Assembly: GCA_963709995.1 (NCBI GenBank)
Contig: CAVPYN010000017.1
Coordinates: 62,001 to 126,000, forward strand
DNA from: JAUIIK01 sp963709995
GTDB taxonomy: Bacteria > Chloroflexota > Chloroflexia > Thermomicrobiales > CFX8
Reading direction: 5' to 3'
DNA length: 64,000 nt
How positions within the stretch are numbered: the stretch's first letter is position 1; every line of letters starts with the position of its first letter. A program made the position numbers and the translations under genes. Below, piece after piece: positions 32,519 through 41,538 of this stretch. Under the pieces are notes generated by a model. That model saw only the letters and a program-made list of their open reading frames with translations, was not told the DNA's origin and searched no databases.

Positions 32519-34609
32519 ATGCGCGATGGGGCAAGGTGGCCAGGTTTGAAGCGACTCACGCGTCGACGGCTATTGCGTCTCGCAGGCGGTGGGCTGGCGA
32601 TAGCCGCAGGGAATCTCTATCGTCCCCTGGGATTTGAAACCAGAGCAGCAGAAGTCAACAACATCCCTGAGGATGCCTCCGGGCAACCGTTCAACACGTT
32701 GATAGTTCGCTGGAATGGTGATCCTACGCTCGTTCCGGAAGCAAGCGTCTCGGTGCTTGGATTGGACGGGGCCTGGTCAAATTGGAACCCGATTCACGAA
32801 GATCACCACGCTTCTAACCCGGAGAATGCTGCTGTACATTTCAATCCCATCTTCTTGTCGGGCACGGATTTTCGAGTTCAAACTCCCGATGAGAAGAATG
32901 CCGGGGGCTTCGAGGTCATTACTCTTGATACATCCAGCATTGGCGCCGCGGGTCTGCAAGGAATGCCTGACGACAATTCATACGACCTGATCGATGGTTT
33001 TATCATCCCGCGGGCCGGGTGGAACGCTGATGAGTCGTATCGTCGAGAGGGTCAGGATCCAAACGGGCCCATAGCCTGGCCACCGACATACAGCGCGATT
33101 GATCATGTCCTCGTGCACCATACTGAGACTGAGTTTGGCTGGGAAGATCCCGCTGCGGTGGTTAGATCAGTCTACTACTATCACGCGGTGATACTCGATT
33201 GGGGCGACATCGGCTACAACTTCCTTATCGACGCTTACGGCAACGTCTATGAGGGCCGCTACGGCGGGCCGAACGTCATCGGCGGCCATGCCAGGGAATA
33301 CAATTACGGTTCCATCGGCATCGCATTAATCGGTAGCTATATGAATGCAGCCCCGACCGCGGCTGCGAAGGATGCATTGGTCCAACTCATTCGCACCCGA
33401 GCCGGACACGTTGACCCCGCAGCGGCAGGTGAGTGGATCGATTGGGTGGGCGTGCCGAACATCTGTGGCCACGGAGATGTGATGGCGACAGCTTGTCCTG
33501 GAAGTGTCCTTCAGGACTTTCTTCCAGAAATACGTGGGCGGCTTGCCGGAACTGGGGCGATATACTTCCCTCCTCCGACTGCTCCCCGCCAACCGGCGAT
33601 TGTCGAATTCAGCGCGGCCCCAACACTTGTAAACCAGGGGGATCTGGTGGAAATCCGCGCGAAGATCGCGAACATTAGTGACAACGTCCTCGTCACACAG
33701 GGGCCAGATCCAGGGTTTGTCTACGAGGAAGATCAGAATTTCGAGTCTACCGGCAACCCCAAGATCGAAGGTCGCTACCGTCTGGCTGTTGAGGTCAGTG
33801 AACGCGATGGGGTTCCGAATCCCTATCGGTGGGGATTTGGAGAACCGATCGAGGTTGGCGAAGAGCGGGAGATCGTTGGTTACATCCGCATGAGCGACAT
33901 CGGCACCAAGACGCTCGTCCCAACACTTGTCCGCGAGTTCGTGCGCTATTTTGGGGGTGATGCTGATTCCGACGCAGTACACGTCGTCCACCCACTGGTG
34001 AGCCGGGTCGAACGAGATCTGTCCGCCGGCGGCCAGTATGTCGACGAAACGGGCCACATCGTGCCAGCTGTGTTTCAGACCTACTGGGCTGCGCACGGGG
34101 GACTCAACAGATTCGGGTTTCCCCTGACTGAGGCGTTCGACGAAAAATCGGCCACTGACGGGGAGACGTACCTCACGCAGTACTTCGAGCGAGCACGTTT
34201 CGAATACCATCCTGAACTTGCCTCCAAGGGCGATGTCGTCAAGCTCGGCCTCCTCGGAGCCGAAGCCGTAGCCTCGCGACTGGGCCAGCAGGCGTTTCAG
34301 CCTGTTGCCGCAACCGCCTCGACCGCAGAGATGTTGTACTTTCCAGAAACCGGCCACACGACCTCGTATCGATTTCTGGAAACCTGGATATCGGAAGGTG
34401 GTCTGGAATCGTTCGGCTACCCGATCTCCGAAAAATTCGAAGAGGCGTCGCTCACCGATGGCAGCGTCCGGCTCGTTCAGTATTTCGAGAGAGCCAGATT
34501 CGAGTACCATCCTGATGACGCCTGGGACAAACAGATCAAGCTTGGTCACCTGGGACGCGAGGTCCTGATCCGCCGGGGTTGGTTGCCCGCGCCCGGTGTG
34601 GAGAAATAG
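32519..34609 (+). CDS. Tat-exported N-acetylmuramoyl-L-alanine amidase (PGRP) with two YFPETGH-type modules
   Basis: The N-terminus KRLTRRRLLRLAGGGLAIAA is a twin-arginine signal. A TTG at 32546 just before it has a better ribosome site than the ATG at 32519. An Ig-like region leads to the amidase_2/PGRP domain: DHVLVHHTETEFGW, YNFLIDAYGNVYEGRYGG, GSIGIALIGSY and ICGHGDVMATACPGS. Together these show the zinc ligands and catalytic residues that cut MurNAc-L-Ala. A beta domain of about 140 residues follows, then two copies of the module seen in the L,D-transpeptidase at 7714 (FGFPLTEAF, QYFERARFEYHPE; YFPETGHT, FGYPISEKFE, LGHLGRE). It should act on the folded, exported wall. Confidence 0.9.
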   Translation: MRDGARWPGLKRLTRRRLLRLAGGGLAIAAGNLYRPLGFETRAAEVNNIPEDASGQPFNTLIVRWNGDPTLVPEASVSVLGLDGAWSNWNPIHEDHHASNPENAAVHFNPIFLSGTDFRVQTPDEKNAGGFEVITLDTSSIGAAGLQGMPDDNSYDLIDGFIIPRAGWNADESYRREGQDPNGPIAWPPTYSAIDHVLVHHTETEFGWEDPAAVVRSVYYYHAVILDWGDIGYNFLIDAYGNVYEGRYGGPNVIGGHAREYNYGSIGIALIGSYMNAAPTAAAKDALVQLIRTRAGHVDPAAAGEWIDWVGVPNICGHGDVMATACPGSVLQDFLPEIRGRLAGTGAIYFPPPTAPRQPAIVEFSAAPTLVNQGDLVEIRAKIANISDNVLVTQGPDPGFVYEEDQNFESTGNPKIEGRYRLAVEVSERDGVPNPYRWGFGEPIEVGEEREIVGYIRMSDIGTKTLVPTLVREFVRYFGGDADSDAVHVVHPLVSRVERDLSAGGQYVDETGHIVPAVFQTYWAAHGGLNRFGFPLTEAFDEKSATDGETYLTQYFERARFEYHPELASKGDVVKLGLLGAEAVASRLGQQAFQPVAATASTAEMLYFPETGHTTSYRFLETWISEGGLESFGYPISEKFEEASLTDGSVRLVQYFERARFEYHPDDAWDKQIKLGHLGREVLIRRGWLPAPGVEK

Positions 34610-34838
34610 TTCCCGCGTCGCTCGACGCTGACGAGATCCCCGATCAAATCGCGCGTATCGGATGATGTTGACGCTTGTGACATAGACGAAAAGCAAGCTC
34701 GTGACCAGGCGTCCGATGGATTGGATTCGGCACGATCTCGTACGTCTTTTCGCGGGAAGAATCCGGGCACGAGGCTGGAGATGCACCGCGGAGGCGGAGG
34801 ATCGCGTAGAATCGTCGCGGGAACAGGGGATAGCGACG

Positions 34839-35525
34839 GTGTCCAAAGCGAGTACAGGTCTAGGTCATTCCAACTCACAACGACGGCAACGACGGTTGGT
34901 GTTTACCTCAGCAGTCGCGCTTGCCTTCGCGTTGTTTGGGATTCTGACGCTGGTCGTTCGTCGTAATCCGAGGCTGGCCTCGGATGTCGCGGCGACGATT
35001 CGCGTGCAGCGTCGTCAGCACCCGCAACTCTCCCAATTGATGGCCATTGTCTCCTGGCTGGGATTTCGACCTCAGTCGCTGTTCTTACCCGCCAGCATCG
35101 TATCGACAGCCTGGGTCTTCGGACACAAGCGTGATGCTCGCTATCTCGCCGCCGCGTGGTGCGCCTCACTCATCTCCTATTCCACGAAGCTACTGGTCAA
35201 ACGGCCACGTCCGGGCGGCGACAACATCCTGGTCGTTGAAGCGGATCTACGAGACTCGAGCTTCCCGAGTGGTCATGTTCTGTACTACGTGGTCTTCTGG
35301 GGATTTGTGGTCTATCTCTGGGACTGGCACGTTCGGAACTCCTTCCTGCGGCGGATCCCGGTCGCGATTCTGACTATGGCAATCGGCCTGGTTGGAGTTT
35401 CTCGTGTCTATCTGGGACATCATTGGTTGACCGATGTCCTGGGAAGCTACAGCCTCGGAACCGGGATACTGCTCAGCCTCATCGGCCTCCGTAGCCGTGG
35501 CGCGTCGGATACCCCTCACGACTAG
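34839..35525 (+). CDS. PAP2-family membrane phosphatase
   Basis: The three-part phosphatase signature is complete: KLLVKRPRP, SSFPSGHVLYY and SRVYLGHHWLTD. Five or six membrane helices surround it. Family members dephosphorylate undecaprenyl diphosphate or phosphatidate/phosphatidylglycerol phosphate on the outer membrane face. A GTG at 34839 gives a short basic N-terminus before the first helix; an open frame extends back to 34701 with no membrane or family character. The GDPD gene follows directly, suggesting shared lipid-phosphate metabolism. Confidence 0.88.
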   Translation: MSKASTGLGHSNSQRRQRRLVFTSAVALAFALFGILTLVVRRNPRLASDVAATIRVQRRQHPQLSQLMAIVSWLGFRPQSLFLPASIVSTAWVFGHKRDARYLAAAWCASLISYSTKLLVKRPRPGGDNILVVEADLRDSSFPSGHVLYYVVFWGFVVYLWDWHVRNSFLRRIPVAILTMAIGLVGVSRVYLGHHWLTDVLGSYSLGTGILLSLIGLRSRGASDTPHD

Positions 35526-35526
35526 C

Positions 35527-36273
35527 ATGCTGATCGTTGCCCATCGGGGAGGGAACCCCAACGATGTTGACAACTCCTCGCAGGCACTCATTCACGGTAT
35601 CAACGTGGGCTCAGATCTGCTCGAATGTGATCTGCAGCTCTCGGCGGATGATGAAATCGTTATATATCATGATACGAAGTATGCCGGCGTGCCGATTTCC
35701 CAGTTCACCACGGACGAACTGCGCGGATTGATCCCAACATTGCTTACCCTGGAACAGATATTCGATGTCGTTGACCGTGTCAATCCCCAGATGCGGCTCG
35801 TTCTCGATCTCAAGGACCGAAATGTCGACCGGTCGCTGGCCAGCTTCTTGAATGATCCACAGATGATCAACCGCGTCCTGGTAACCAGCACGTTTTCCTT
35901 CGGGCTCTGGCGGTTGAAACGCCGGTTTCCACGTCTTCGCACCGGTCTATCTCGGGGATCTACCTTGACGCGAGTTCCGACGAGATTCCGTTCGGATGTG
36001 GGCAGGATCGCGCGTCCGATCTTCTTATCGATCGCTCGAGTGCAAATGGGTCTCATGGGGATCCAGACCGCGGTATTGCACCATGATCTAGTCTCTGAGA
36101 AAGGCGTCCAGTTTTTTCACGGAAAAGGGATGCGCGTATATGTCTGGACGGTTGACGATCCGGATCGGGCTAAGCAGATCCAGAGTCTGGGAGCGGACTA
36201 CCTCACGACCAACGACCCGGCATCGATAATCGCCGCTCTCGATCATGGTGAAGCCGGCGGTTCCACCCCGTAA
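35527..36273 (+). CDS. Glycerophosphodiester phosphodiesterase
   Basis: The ATG at 35527 (MLIVAHRGG) is one base after the PAP2 stop. HRGG, LLECDLQLSADDEIVIYHDT (the metal-binding ExD and the general-acid HD) and LVLDLKDR match the GDPD TIM barrel. VYVWTVDDPDRAKQIQSLGA and DYLTTNDP close it. It hydrolyses glycerophosphodiesters to glycerol-3-phosphate and an alcohol. The usual PENT after HRG is NDVDNSS here. There is no signal peptide, so it acts in the cytoplasm. Its end overlaps the convergent CAP-protein gene by 31 bases. Confidence 0.9.
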   Translation: MLIVAHRGGNPNDVDNSSQALIHGINVGSDLLECDLQLSADDEIVIYHDTKYAGVPISQFTTDELRGLIPTLLTLEQIFDVVDRVNPQMRLVLDLKDRNVDRSLASFLNDPQMINRVLVTSTFSFGLWRLKRRFPRLRTGLSRGSTLTRVPTRFRSDVGRIARPIFLSIARVQMGLMGIQTAVLHHDLVSEKGVQFFHGKGMRVYVWTVDDPDRAKQIQSLGADYLTTNDPASIIAALDHGEAGGSTP

Positions 36274-38093
36274 CGCCACGTGAAGTAGTGGCGGCCAACG
36301 TTACCCATTTCAACCTGCCATTCGAGTGCGTTCGACGGCGTGAAGGTGAGAAGCCTGCGCTCGAAAGCCTGGACGAGAACCCAACGGCCTTCTCCACGCA
36401 CCTTCACCCTTGCCCAGTACGGCTCGGTAATCGGCAGGCCAACGGCTTCCCACCAGGCGACCGGTAGGGCCGTAAAATAGCCCTCGAATACTGCGGCGAT
36501 GTTGTGACCAGTGCCCGGGAAATAGGATCCATACGACGCGAGGTCGCCAAGGCTTGCGTTCTCCGAGATGTGTCCGTCAAGAGAGATCGTATCCACAATG
36601 CCCCGTCCGAAACTCGGCACAGCAGCGACATCCACGTCCACTGTGGCCACATCGATCAGGCTCGCGTACGTCGGTGCGTTCTCGTTGAATTCTTTCGGGT
36701 CGCCCGCTAGCGGAATCGTGGCCGATCCGATATCAACGAACTCCGAATCTCCGACCTGGGCCATTCCACTGATCATGTCCCGGACCAGAAGCCCTGTCGT
36801 CAACAGGTCCGGATCCAGCTCCGCCGTTTCGTCTGAAACTTCTACCCGTGCTTTGTCAAAGTAGTAGACATCTCTCGTTCCATCGGATGCTTCGGCATAG
36901 TCTTCTGAACCAGACGCCCAGGCATCCATGCCCCAGAGCCACGATCGTTCAACTTCACTTCGATACACCGGACCATCGAGATCCCACCACATCATCTGGA
37001 CGCTCTGGGGGCTGTTCTGGATGCCAGCCGGGAGTTGCGAATCCGGATCCACCGGTCCGGTCGGGCCGCCGAGGATCGGATCGGTTGGCGGCGGAGGAGG
37101 TTCCGGAACCGGCGTAACCACGGGAGGGGTAAACGAATCCTCGCCAGGTGGCGCTTCACCATCGCGCGCCATCTCTTCGAGATCGTCACTTTTCGTCGTG
37201 AAATTGACGTTCCAGCTGAAGGGTTCACCACCGGCAACACCAGACGCCTGAACGGAATAGGTTGTCCCGTACTCGAGCGGCGCAGCGGCAGTAATCAACG
37301 CGGCGCGGCCACTCAGGAACCCGGAACCAACACCACCGAAGGATGGGACTTCCACCGCATTCGCCGTGATCGACCAGGATTCAAGGCTTATCTCGCCCGG
37401 ACCGAAAAAGCTGAGCGTAACTGGCAATCCGGTAGGAAACGTCGCGCCGGGAAACGGGTTCGGCGCTTCGCCCCAGAATGAGCGTCCAACTCCAGTAGTG
37501 CGATGCGGGGGCCAGACGACCCAGGCTGGTTCAGCGTTTGCACTATACGATGGCATACCGAAGTTAATGATCTCGAAGACTACCCCGTCGTCACTGATCG
37601 CTGCGATTCCAACGTCGGTGTATCGCGGGTCGATGATAGGCAACCGATGGTTGATCGTATCCATGAACCAGTCCAGGGAAGCGAGAATCGAACCTGATAG
37701 CCCGACATTCTCGTTGACTGAACCCTGATACCCGTGGGCGGACGCCCGGTCGCTCATCGTGGCGCCAGTGAACCCTGGCAATCCAGGCGTCTCCATGTGC
37801 AGCCCCATGCCGGAGAGATTCGGATCTCCGAAATTAAGACGATAGTATTCCGCGTGAGCCTCCGCAGCGGCCTGCAAAGCAGGATCGATGACCATCGGTT
37901 CCAGGCCAAGCCAGCTTCGGTACAGATTCATCGCCGCAAGCGCCGCTTGAATCTCAGGGTCGCTCTCCTGAACCGCGGTAGTCGACCTCGAAAGAAGCGG
38001 TAGCAGGAGCCCTGCGACCAACACGGCGACGGACATCACGACGATGCTCCGGCGCCCGCTCTTCCAAAGACGTCGTGAAGATCTACTTGTCAC
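36243..38093 (-). CDS. Secreted CAP/SCP-domain protein with C-terminal envelope module
   Basis: The product (616 residues) has a signal anchor at about 18-38 (SIVVMSVAVLVAGLLLPLLS), then a CAP domain at about 48-175. The CAP domain runs from AALAAMNLYRSWLGLEPMV and AEAHAEYYRLN to NENVGLSG and YTDVGIAAI. An Ig-like domain follows, then a Pro-rich linker (VVTPVPEPPPPPTDP). Its last 90 residues (YFPGTGHNI, VGLPITEPYW, VLVQAFERRLLTFTP, MGNVGRHYF) are a diverged copy of the module in the L,D-transpeptidase and the amidase. CAP proteins in bacteria are secreted, often sterol- or wall-binding; the role here is unknown. Confidence 0.88.
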   Translation of the reverse strand: MTSRSSRRLWKSGRRSIVVMSVAVLVAGLLLPLLSRSTTAVQESDPEIQAALAAMNLYRSWLGLEPMVIDPALQAAAEAHAEYYRLNFGDPNLSGMGLHMETPGLPGFTGATMSDRASAHGYQGSVNENVGLSGSILASLDWFMDTINHRLPIIDPRYTDVGIAAISDDGVVFEIINFGMPSYSANAEPAWVVWPPHRTTGVGRSFWGEAPNPFPGATFPTGLPVTLSFFGPGEISLESWSITANAVEVPSFGGVGSGFLSGRAALITAAAPLEYGTTYSVQASGVAGGEPFSWNVNFTTKSDDLEEMARDGEAPPGEDSFTPPVVTPVPEPPPPPTDPILGGPTGPVDPDSQLPAGIQNSPQSVQMMWWDLDGPVYRSEVERSWLWGMDAWASGSEDYAEASDGTRDVYYFDKARVEVSDETAELDPDLLTTGLLVRDMISGMAQVGDSEFVDIGSATIPLAGDPKEFNENAPTYASLIDVATVDVDVAAVPSFGRGIVDTISLDGHISENASLGDLASYGSYFPGTGHNIAAVFEGYFTALPVAWWEAVGLPITEPYWARVKVRGEGRWVLVQAFERRLLTFTPSNALEWQVEMGNVGRHYFTWRYGVEPPASP

Positions 38094-38330
38094 TCAAGAC
38101 TCCCATGCGTTCATCGTCGCCCCACCTGCGACGGACCTGCTGTCCGGGTCTGACATGGACGGCTACATTGTACCGGAGTAGATGGAGCTTGCCATTATGT
38201 TGACCTGGAGTCACGCCAGATCGTGACTTTCGGGCCATGAAGAACTCATGCCGGTCCACGCGCAACCGGTCGCCTGGCACTGGCCTGGTCTATGATGTGT
38301 GCCAGTGTCGAAACTGGAGGAGAAACAGCA

Positions 38331-38732
38331 ATGAGTGAGCATCAGGTGTACCGGGCCGGCGAGGGCGTACAGATCGAGGCATTGCCGGCGAAATGCGGCT
38401 TCTGGGAGATCAGTCAACTCGATGGGTTCGAGCCGATATCCGGTGTTCAGATGAGTATGCTCGCTGGCGCCCGAGGGATGCTGAACTGGGTGCGCATTGA
38501 GCCCGGCGCGAAAGTACCCGCGCATTCCCATCCACACGAGCAGCTTGGATATGTGATAGAAGGTTCGATCATCCTTCGCATTGGGGATGAGACGCGCGAG
38601 ATCGGACCCGAGACCTGCTACGTCATTCCCGGCGGTGTCGAGCATGAAGGCACTGGGGGCGCTCAGGGCTGCGTGGTCATGGATGTGTTTTCTCCGCCTC
38701 GCGAGGACTATCTGGCTGCCGCCTCGTCCTGA
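38331..38732 (+). CDS. Single-domain cupin protein
   Basis: GGAGGAGAAAC sets the ATG at 38331 (133 residues). The conserved double-stranded beta-helix motifs are PAHSHPHEQLGYVIEGSIIL (His, His, Gln/Glu and Gly of motif 1) and CYVIPGGVEHEG (motif 2 with the late His), so a divalent metal site is likely. Cupins of this size bind small metabolites or act as isomerases and dioxygenases, and the substrate is not evident. A CTGGCAC/GTGCCAG inverted repeat (38274-38280, 38299-38305) brackets a TATGAT at 38291 and could be an operator over the promoter. Confidence 0.85.
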   Translation: MSEHQVYRAGEGVQIEALPAKCGFWEISQLDGFEPISGVQMSMLAGARGMLNWVRIEPGAKVPAHSHPHEQLGYVIEGSIILRIGDETREIGPETCYVIPGGVEHEGTGGAQGCVVMDVFSPPREDYLAAASS

Positions 38733-38895
38733 CCGGCCGGAGATAGTGCGGGCCGGTTGCGCCGCGCCGTCTGAGCGGGAAGTAAACGGAGTATTGCCCT
38801 CGTTCTACAACCGTGCTATCGTCATAATGTGATACGGGGTGGTTCCGCGCACGTCCTCGCGCGCTGTCCGCACATGACGAACTGACGAGTAAACA

Positions 38896-40017
38896 TTGGG
38901 CGAATTGCTGGTCGGGCGGCCGGTGCTGCGACAGGTTGTCGCCGTTTCCGTTCCACTCGTGCTTACTTCCGCTATCTCAATGACCTACCGGGCGGTCTCA
39001 CGTGACGGCGATCCGGTTATTCCTTCCGTGGACCCCTGGTTCATCCAGGCCCGATCTCAACTTTCGCCAGAAGTGCAGCACGATCTTGACCTCCTGCTTG
39101 GCTTCGCCGGACGCCTGCTCTACTACGGTGAAGAGTTGATGTTTTCCTTCGACCCGCTTGAACCTGACCATATCGACGCCACGTATGAGGACTACCATCA
39201 ACACCTCCTGACGCTGCCTGCGATCGCTTACCAACGCATGGCCGTCAACGCGGTACAGCGCCTGTATCGAGATCAGGGCTTCCAGATCGAACCTCCGGAA
39301 GACGCCGATGCCGAGCAGTGGCGCGATTTCCTTCGTCAGGGCGTGATCTCGGGAGATCTCGATGAACTCGTCGATCTGATCACCGACCCCCAGCAACTGA
39401 AGAACCGGTCATTGCGAATGATCGAGGAGTTCTGGACGATCTGCTACCAGGACGAATTCAACAAGGACTGGCCGGAACTCCAGCGGGTTGTTCGCCGGGC
39501 ACAGGTTCTTGTTCATCCGGTTGTCCAGATATCGTTCGCCGAGCTTACGGGCCATCGCCTGCCGGAGGACATCGCGACCCATCTTTCCGATGTCGAGCGG
39601 GTTACATACTGCCCTTCGAGCCATCTTGGAAGCTTCATCCAATACATCTACTATCCGCCGGAGTTGATCTTGTTCTTCAATCCAGCGTCAGTCCTTGGGG
39701 GCGTGCAGCCGCCGATATCCTGGACCGCTTCATCCCCGGCCCAGCTCACCGAGTCAGTCGCCCTGGCCGGGATAAAAGCGATCGCCGATCCCACACGGCT
39801 CCGAATCCTGGAGATGCTGAGAGAACGCGAGCACTACGCCCAGGAAATCGTCGGCAAGCTCGGCATAAGTCAATCAGCGGTTTCGCGGCACCTGAGCACG
39901 CTCGAGACCGCGCAGATCGTCTCGGTGCGGCCGGACCAAGGCATGAAGTATTATGCGATCGATAACGGACACCTACGCACGCTCGCGGGCTACATCCATT
40001 CTCTCGCCGACGCCTAG
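38896..40017 (+). CDS. ArsR-type winged-helix regulator with large N-terminal domain
   Basis: The start is a TTG, and the product has 373 residues. Residues about 285-365 are a classical ArsR winged helix (IADPTRLRILEMLREREHYA, GISQSAVSRHLSTLE, KYYAI). The first 280 residues form a mostly helical domain with many aromatic residues, rich in Asp/Glu/Gln (LLLGFAGRLLYYGEELMFSF), of a type often seen attached to ArsR domains in Gram-positive and Chloroflexota genomes, probably for ligand binding or dimerisation. The MBL-fold gene follows after 34 bases, so it is the likely partner or target. Confidence 0.82.
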   Translation: MGELLVGRPVLRQVVAVSVPLVLTSAISMTYRAVSRDGDPVIPSVDPWFIQARSQLSPEVQHDLDLLLGFAGRLLYYGEELMFSFDPLEPDHIDATYEDYHQHLLTLPAIAYQRMAVNAVQRLYRDQGFQIEPPEDADAEQWRDFLRQGVISGDLDELVDLITDPQQLKNRSLRMIEEFWTICYQDEFNKDWPELQRVVRRAQVLVHPVVQISFAELTGHRLPEDIATHLSDVERVTYCPSSHLGSFIQYIYYPPELILFFNPASVLGGVQPPISWTASSPAQLTESVALAGIKAIADPTRLRILEMLREREHYAQEIVGKLGISQSAVSRHLSTLETAQIVSVRPDQGMKYYAIDNGHLRTLAGYIHSLADA

Positions 40018-40051
40018 TCACCCTCCGATTCGCGCTGCAAAGGAGTAAGCA

Positions 40052-40984
40052 TTGGCTGATACTCTGACGCGCTGGATCGACGACGGGCTTGGGATCATCG
40101 ATCTCCAATTTCAGGAGCGAATCGCCCTGATCGCCACCTACGTCGTCAAGACAAACGACGGGCTCGCGCTGATCGACATCGGACCCGGCAGCACGGTCCC
40201 AGCCCTCTTCGCCGGGCTGGAGGAATTAGGGCTGGAGACGGACGAGGTCCGGCATCTGCTTGTGACACATATTCATCTCGACCATGCTGGCGCTTCAGGC
40301 GCCCTCATGGAGCGCTTGCCTGACGCCCGTCTCTACGTGCATGAGCGGGGCTTCCGGCACATGCTAGCGCCAGAACGACTACTCGCAAGCGCCCGCCAGG
40401 TCTACGGAGCGCTCATGGATCCGCTTTGGGGGGATTTCCTCCCGACCCCTGAGGATCGGACGTTTTCCGTCACCGGCGGCGACTGTCTGGAACTCGGAGG
40501 GGTTCGGTTCGACGTTCACTACACGCCGGGACATGCTTCGCACCACGTCGCGTTCTATGAGGAGACCCGCAACGTCGTATTCGCGGGCGATGTCGCTGGA
40601 GCGCGCGTCCCTCCCTCACCCCTGGTCTGGCCCCCGACACCACCACCCGACATCGATATCGAGGCCTGGAAAGAAAGCACGAGACTCATTCGCGAACTCG
40701 ATCCAGAGCAGGTGATGATTGCTCACTTCGGTCCATATCGCAATGTCTGGGAACATCTCGATCAACTCGACCGCCGGCTCGACGAGTGGGTGTGTCTCGT
40801 GGAAGAGTGGCGAAGCCGCTCGCTAAGCAGGGAAGAGATGATCAGCGCGCTCGAGGATCACGTTCTTGAGGAGATTCGGTCCGAGCCGGATTCTGGTTCG
40901 ACAGTGGACGCGACGGGCTACGTCACACCTTTCTACATGAGCATCGACGGCCTGAACCGCTATCTCGATCAGCGCGGTCGTTAG
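40052..40984 (+). CDS. MBL-fold metallo-hydrolase
   Basis: AAAGGAG eight bases ahead selects the TTG at 40052 (310 residues). HIHLDHAGASGAL is the HxHxDH zinc-binding motif. YTPGHASHHVAFYEE gives the next His, and FAGDVAGARVP the bridging Asp. The last His lies in VMIAHFGPYRN. The C-terminal 80 residues are helical, as in MBL-fold proteins resembling lactonases or glyoxalase II-like thioesterases. The substrate is unknown. It is co-transcribed with the ArsR-type gene. Its stop overlaps that of the convergent kinase gene. Confidence 0.88.
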   Translation: MADTLTRWIDDGLGIIDLQFQERIALIATYVVKTNDGLALIDIGPGSTVPALFAGLEELGLETDEVRHLLVTHIHLDHAGASGALMERLPDARLYVHERGFRHMLAPERLLASARQVYGALMDPLWGDFLPTPEDRTFSVTGGDCLELGGVRFDVHYTPGHASHHVAFYEETRNVVFAGDVAGARVPPSPLVWPPTPPPDIDIEAWKESTRLIRELDPEQVMIAHFGPYRNVWEHLDQLDRRLDEWVCLVEEWRSRSLSREEMISALEDHVLEEIRSEPDSGSTVDATGYVTPFYMSIDGLNRYLDQRGR

Positions 40985-41538
40985 CAGCGCAACGCGCTGA
41001 TCCTCGCCGCGACATCCAGCGGACACGATGTCTCACGCGCGGTCGTGTCTACCTCAATAAGTGGCCCGCGAATGTCCAGCAGGTACGTTTCAGGAGAGAG
41101 AAGCGAGTCCAGCGCCGCAACGCGCTCCGGATGGAGGTCAAGGTGCACCGAATGCCGGTTTCCTGCCTCAGATCGCGCGATGTATCGTTGCCGGAGGATA
41201 GCGGGGTCAGCATGGCAGAAGACCTGTATCACGCGCGCTGTTCCGGCTATCCGGTCGAGCGGCTCCAGATCATAGATTGGATTGAAGTTCCCTTCGATCA
41301 GACAGTCGCAGCCTCGCCCGACAATCTCAGAAGCAATTTCAAACAACAACGAAAATGCCAGGCCGCCGAGCATCCTGGACCAGACCAGATCTTGACCTGG
41401 AATCCCATCCGCCAGGTGTTCTTTGAGCTTATCTTTGCAAAACGCAGGGAGGGCGAGCTCGGTTGCGATCGCTCCGGCGAGCGTCGACTTTCCGCTCGCT
41501 GGCGGGCCGGTTACGATGACCAACACCGGGCGAGTCAT
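40981..41538 (-). CDS. P-loop kinase/ATPase (AAA_33 type)
   Basis: The 185-residue protein begins MTRPVLVIVTGPPASGKSTL, with a Walker A motif GPPASGKS. CLIEGNFNP, ILRQRYIARSEAGNRHS (a lid-like Arg segment) and a DTT near the end follow the pattern of small zeta-toxin/chloramphenicol-phosphotransferase-like kinases. It probably phosphorylates a small molecule. Its ATG directly follows the stop of the LCP gene, so the two are translated together. The functional link is unclear. Confidence 0.8.
   Translation of the reverse strand: MTRPVLVIVTGPPASGKSTLAGAIATELALPAFCKDKLKEHLADGIPGQDLVWSRMLGGLAFSLLFEIASEIVGRGCDCLIEGNFNPIYDLEPLDRIAGTARVIQVFCHADPAILRQRYIARSEAGNRHSVHLDLHPERVAALDSLLSPETYLLDIRGPLIEVDTTARETSCPLDVAARISALRC

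Noticed and set aside
33326..34846. 506-codon minus-strand frame opposite the amidase gene
   Set aside because: It is a shadow frame of the high-GC amidase gene: composition is Arg/Ser-rich and no motif is present, whereas the plus strand has clear domains.
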